A DNA stretch of 7,541 nucleotides from Gemmatimonadaceae bacterium (lineage in GTDB: Bacteria > Gemmatimonadota > Gemmatimonadetes > Gemmatimonadales > Gemmatimonadaceae): NCBI GenBank assembly GCA_025357975.1, contig JANYKY010000175.1, forward strand, positions 1 through 7,541. Reading direction: 5' to 3'. This document shows, one piece after another, positions 5,245 through 7,541 of this stretch. The notes under the pieces are model-generated. The model ran no database searches, was not told the origin of the DNA, and saw only the letters and a list, made by a program, of their open reading frames with translations. How positions within the stretch are numbered: position 1 is the stretch's first letter; each line of letters starts with the position of its first letter. The position numbers and the translations under genes are program-made.

Positions 5245-7385
5245 GGCAGTTCCTGGCGGCTTGCGCCGCTCTCGCGCTCGTACCTGCAGCTGGCACTCTC
5301 CAGGCCGCGGCAGCTCGACCCGATAGCCCGGCAGCAGCCAACGTAGCGCCGAGTGCACCAGCCATTCGAGCAGTAAGCGTAGTTCCCTCGGCCGGACGTG
5401 CGGAGATCGTCATCGGGGTCGACCCATCGGTCGACGTTGACGACTTCGCCCTCGAAGCGCCCTATCGTGTCGTCGTTGACCTTAAGGGTGCTGTGCTGGG
5501 AATGGCGCCCCGATACGATCGCGTCGCAAGAGGTGGCGTGACCAACGTGCGCGCGGCCCAGTTCAAGCCCACGGTGGTGCGGGTTGTCATCGAGCTCGAT
5601 GCGGCACACTCATATGATATCGTCCGCAAGGACGGGGAAGTACACATTGTTGTCGCCGGCGGCACCACAAATTTCGCCGCCTGGCATTCGTCGCCCGACC
5701 TCGCGGCCCGGTATGCGACGACACAGCAAACCACCGCAAGTGCTCCAAACAACACCGTTGCAGCAAAGCCGGTGGAAACAAAGGTCGTGTCCGCCAAGCC
5801 CGTTGCCCCGCAGCCGCCAGTCACTCAGGCCGACGTCGCTGACTCGTATCAGCCGATAACCCCCGACGCCAACATCACGCGCCGCGGAGATTCCTCACCC
5901 TCTGGCGCCACATCGCCAGCTTCCGGGACTGCGAACTCATTCCATCTGTCGTCGGCAAGCGCTGCCTCCGATCAGCCGCGAATCACGGTTACGTACCAGG
6001 ACGCTGACATCCGCGACGTTATCGCGGCGTTCGCGACTTTCTCGGGACGCACAATTGTCGTCGGAAAGGATGTCGCGGGTAGCATCACGGCGGAGATCAA
6101 GAATCAGCCTTGGGACGTCGCGCTTCGTGCGATTCTTCAGGGTCAGGGATTAGCTGCGGCGGAGGATGCGCTGACTGGCATCATCACCGTGGACAGCTAC
6201 CGGAACATCGCTTCGAAGCAGGCTTCCGAGCCCCTCGTTACGCAGCTTGTCGCGGTGAACTACGCGCATGCCGCTTCGCTCGTAGGGACTCTGACTGGTC
6301 TCCTTTCACGTGACTGCACCCCCGGAAGCGTCCCGCAAGGGTCCAACCAGAATGCGCAAACGAGTTGCTACGCGCGCGGCGCTGTTGCGGCGGATACCGC
6401 GACCAATACGCTGCTCATCACCGAAACACCTTCACGACTCGCTGATCTTTTAACGTACGTCAAGAGCCTCGATGTTCGCACTCCGCAGGTCGCAATCAAG
6501 GCGAAGATCATTTTCGTAAACCGCACCGATATCGAGGAGCTGGGACTTTCCTACGATCTCGGGACGGGCAACGATCAGTTCTTCAATCAGCTCGTTCACC
6601 GAATCGATCCGAGCACCAACAAGCCCGTTGATACAAACGGTGACGGCGTGCCGGATTCATTCGGCGGGGGAGCCCCGTTTACGAGCGATCGCATCCTCCT
6701 CGGCGGTAATGCGCTGTCTGCGATTGCAAACGCGAATTCAAGAGTTGTCAGTCCGGCGCTGAGCCTCGTGTTCTCCGCAGCGCTCGGAAAATTCCAGCTG
6801 ACCAGCTTCCTCGACGCCCTCCAGGAAGTGCAGCTCGCGGACCTCCAGGCCGAACCGAGTATCGTCACGCTCGACAATCGGCAGGCGGAAATTCTGGTGG
6901 GTCAGGAGATTCCAATTCGTGTTCTCGACGCAGGCGCCCAGCAGCAACAGGGGGGGACAGCCAGCACTCAGGTCCCTCGTGCAACAGTGCAACTCAAGGA
7001 AGTCGGAATAATCCTGACAGTTACACCTCACATAACGAACAACCACCAGATCCTTCTCAAGCTGCACGCCGAGAACTCCGATGCACAGCTCGCTTCGTCC
7101 GATGTCGGTTTCATCTTCGGAAAGCAGCGCGCGGACAATCAGCTTCTTGTCGGAGACGGTGAGACGGCTGTCATCGGCGGCCTGACAGTGACTCAGGTCA
7201 CGAGCTCGAAGTCTGGCATCCCGCTCCTGGTTGACCTTCCGCTCATCGGCAAGCTCTTCGGCGTCACTCGCAAGCAGGAGGCAAAGCGCGATCTGTTGAT
7301 CCTCGTAACACCGCACATCATCGATGAGGGCGAGCGCACGCTCACCGCCCGGTCGAATGCGGCGGCCAACGCTCTTCGGAAGTAG
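5241..7385 (+). CDS. pilQ: PilQ, type IV pilus outer-membrane secretin
   Basis: The 714-residue product has a signal peptide (about 1-24) and one AMIN domain (about 42-139) that in this family binds peptidoglycan. A low-complexity Ala/Ser/Thr/Pro linker follows (about 150-245). The secretin N0 domain (about 247-318) includes ITVTYQDADIRDVIAAFATF, and the N1 domain (about 332-411) follows. The C-terminal secretin barrel domain spans about 413-694. The barrel has the family signature at 640-673, with GETAVIGGLTV and GIPLLVDLPLIGKLF. It forms the multimeric gated channel through which the pilus exits. The pilin-associated gene order and single AMIN support PilQ over GspD. Unusual details are a cysteine-bounded insert in N1 (C359, C376), a DxNxDGxxD loop at 464-472 in an extended barrel loop, and a Gln/Gly-rich loop (567-572) coded with a run of seven Gs. 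The ATG overlaps the pilP stop by four bases; GAGGA lies four bases upstream. Confidence 0.96.
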   Translation: MRQFLAACAALALVPAAGTLQAAAARPDSPAAANVAPSAPAIRAVSVVPSAGRAEIVIGVDPSVDVDDFALEAPYRVVVDLKGAVLGMAPRYDRVARGGVTNVRAAQFKPTVVRVVIELDAAHSYDIVRKDGEVHIVVAGGTTNFAAWHSSPDLAARYATTQQTTASAPNNTVAAKPVETKVVSAKPVAPQPPVTQADVADSYQPITPDANITRRGDSSPSGATSPASGTANSFHLSSASAASDQPRITVTYQDADIRDVIAAFATFSGRTIVVGKDVAGSITAEIKNQPWDVALRAILQGQGLAAAEDALTGIITVDSYRNIASKQASEPLVTQLVAVNYAHAASLVGTLTGLLSRDCTPGSVPQGSNQNAQTSCYARGAVAADTATNTLLITETPSRLADLLTYVKSLDVRTPQVAIKAKIIFVNRTDIEELGLSYDLGTGNDQFFNQLVHRIDPSTNKPVDTNGDGVPDSFGGGAPFTSDRILLGGNALSAIANANSRVVSPALSLVFSAALGKFQLTSFLDALQEVQLADLQAEPSIVTLDNRQAEILVGQEIPIRVLDAGAQQQQGGTASTQVPRATVQLKEVGIILTVTPHITNNHQILLKLHAENSDAQLASSDVGFIFGKQRADNQLLVGDGETAVIGGLTVTQVTSSKSGIPLLVDLPLIGKLFGVTRKQEAKRDLLILVTPHIIDEGERTLTARSNAAANALRK

Positions 7386-7393
7386 GCATTCAG

Positions 7394-7541
7394 ATGAATA
7401 AAGACATATTGCGCAGCCTTGCGCGCGGTGGACTCCTGGCGGCAACGGCCGTCGTTGTGTCTATCGCCGCCTCGTGCACCGACGCAGCGGGCGTAATCGG
7501 GGCCAACACCGCCGATAACACTCCGCCCACCGTCAAGCTTA
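7394..7541 (+). CDS. Putative lipoprotein with Ig-like start (3' end outside window)
   Basis: An ATG eight bases after the pilQ stop opens a frame that stays open for 49 codons to the window edge. The product begins with a charged N-terminus (MNKDILRSLARG), a hydrophobic stretch (about 13-25), then IAASCTDAAG. The Cys at 28 is preceded by Ala-Ala-Ser, a permissive lipobox, so signal peptidase II processing is plausible. The segment DNTPPTVKL just before the edge resembles the first strand of bacterial Ig-like repeats (TPPTV). I do not recognise the family further. Tight spacing suggests cotranscription with pilQ. Upstream, GGAAG ends the pilQ gene, giving a possible ribosome-binding site. It could be a surface adhesin or a structural protein used with the pilus, but nothing in the visible part proves that. 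Confidence 0.7.
   Translation, partial: MNKDILRSLARGGLLAATAVVVSIAASCTDAAGVIGANTADNTPPTVKL

Noticed and set aside
1..7541. tRNA, rRNA, CRISPR array, insertion sequence or prophage content
   Set aside because: I found no repeat-spacer pattern, inverted-repeat-bounded transposase, cloverleaf or rRNA-like segment. Nearly all of the window is coding for T4P proteins.

Overview
The window is one stretch of a type IV pilus (T4P) gene cluster. Every gene reads on the + strand. The G+C content is high (roughly 60% by eye) and spacing is tight. The pilin fragment at the left edge, a minor-pilin trio of PilV/PilW/PilX type and a complete pilMNOPQ set point to a diderm (Gram-negative) bacterium. The flavour of the pilin and minor pilins resembles environmental Gemmatimonadota or a neighbouring phylum such as Acidobacteriota. 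That placement is recognition by eye and was not tested by a search.

Layout. Positions 2-259 hold the 3' end of a type IV pilin gene whose N-terminal half lies outside the window. The 177-base gap that follows contains two tandem hairpins (287-310 and 336-363) that look like intrinsic terminators or attenuators. Next come three small pilin-like genes in overlapping order: pilV-like (437-784), pilW-like (775-1710, GTG start) and pilX-like (1707-2156). After a 78-base gap comes the alignment and secretin operon: pilM (2235-3266), pilN (3289-4056), pilO (4058-4684), pilP (4681-5244, GTG start) and pilQ (5241-7385). Eight bases after pilQ, a putative lipoprotein with an apparent Ig-like N-terminal region begins (7394) and runs off the right edge.

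How it works together. From knowledge of these families, PilM is a cytoplasmic actin-like protein that binds the N-terminal motif of PilN. PilN and PilO form an inner-membrane heterodimer, PilP bridges it to the periplasmic domains of PilQ, and PilQ is the outer-membrane secretin through which the pilus passes. The minor pilins probably prime assembly or sit at the pilus tip. The motors (PilB, PilT), platform (PilC) and prepilin peptidase (PilD) are not in this window and must be encoded elsewhere.

Novelty. I do not see an undescribed system here; the cluster is a recognisable T4P machine. The points worth a second look are lineage-specific details. They are the tandem hairpins separating pilin from minor pilins, an Ala/Lys-rich insert in PilN, an apparently non-lipidated PilP, a single AMIN domain in PilQ, a calcium-loop-like motif and a cysteine-bounded insert in PilQ, and an unexpected lipoprotein gene at the end of the operon.
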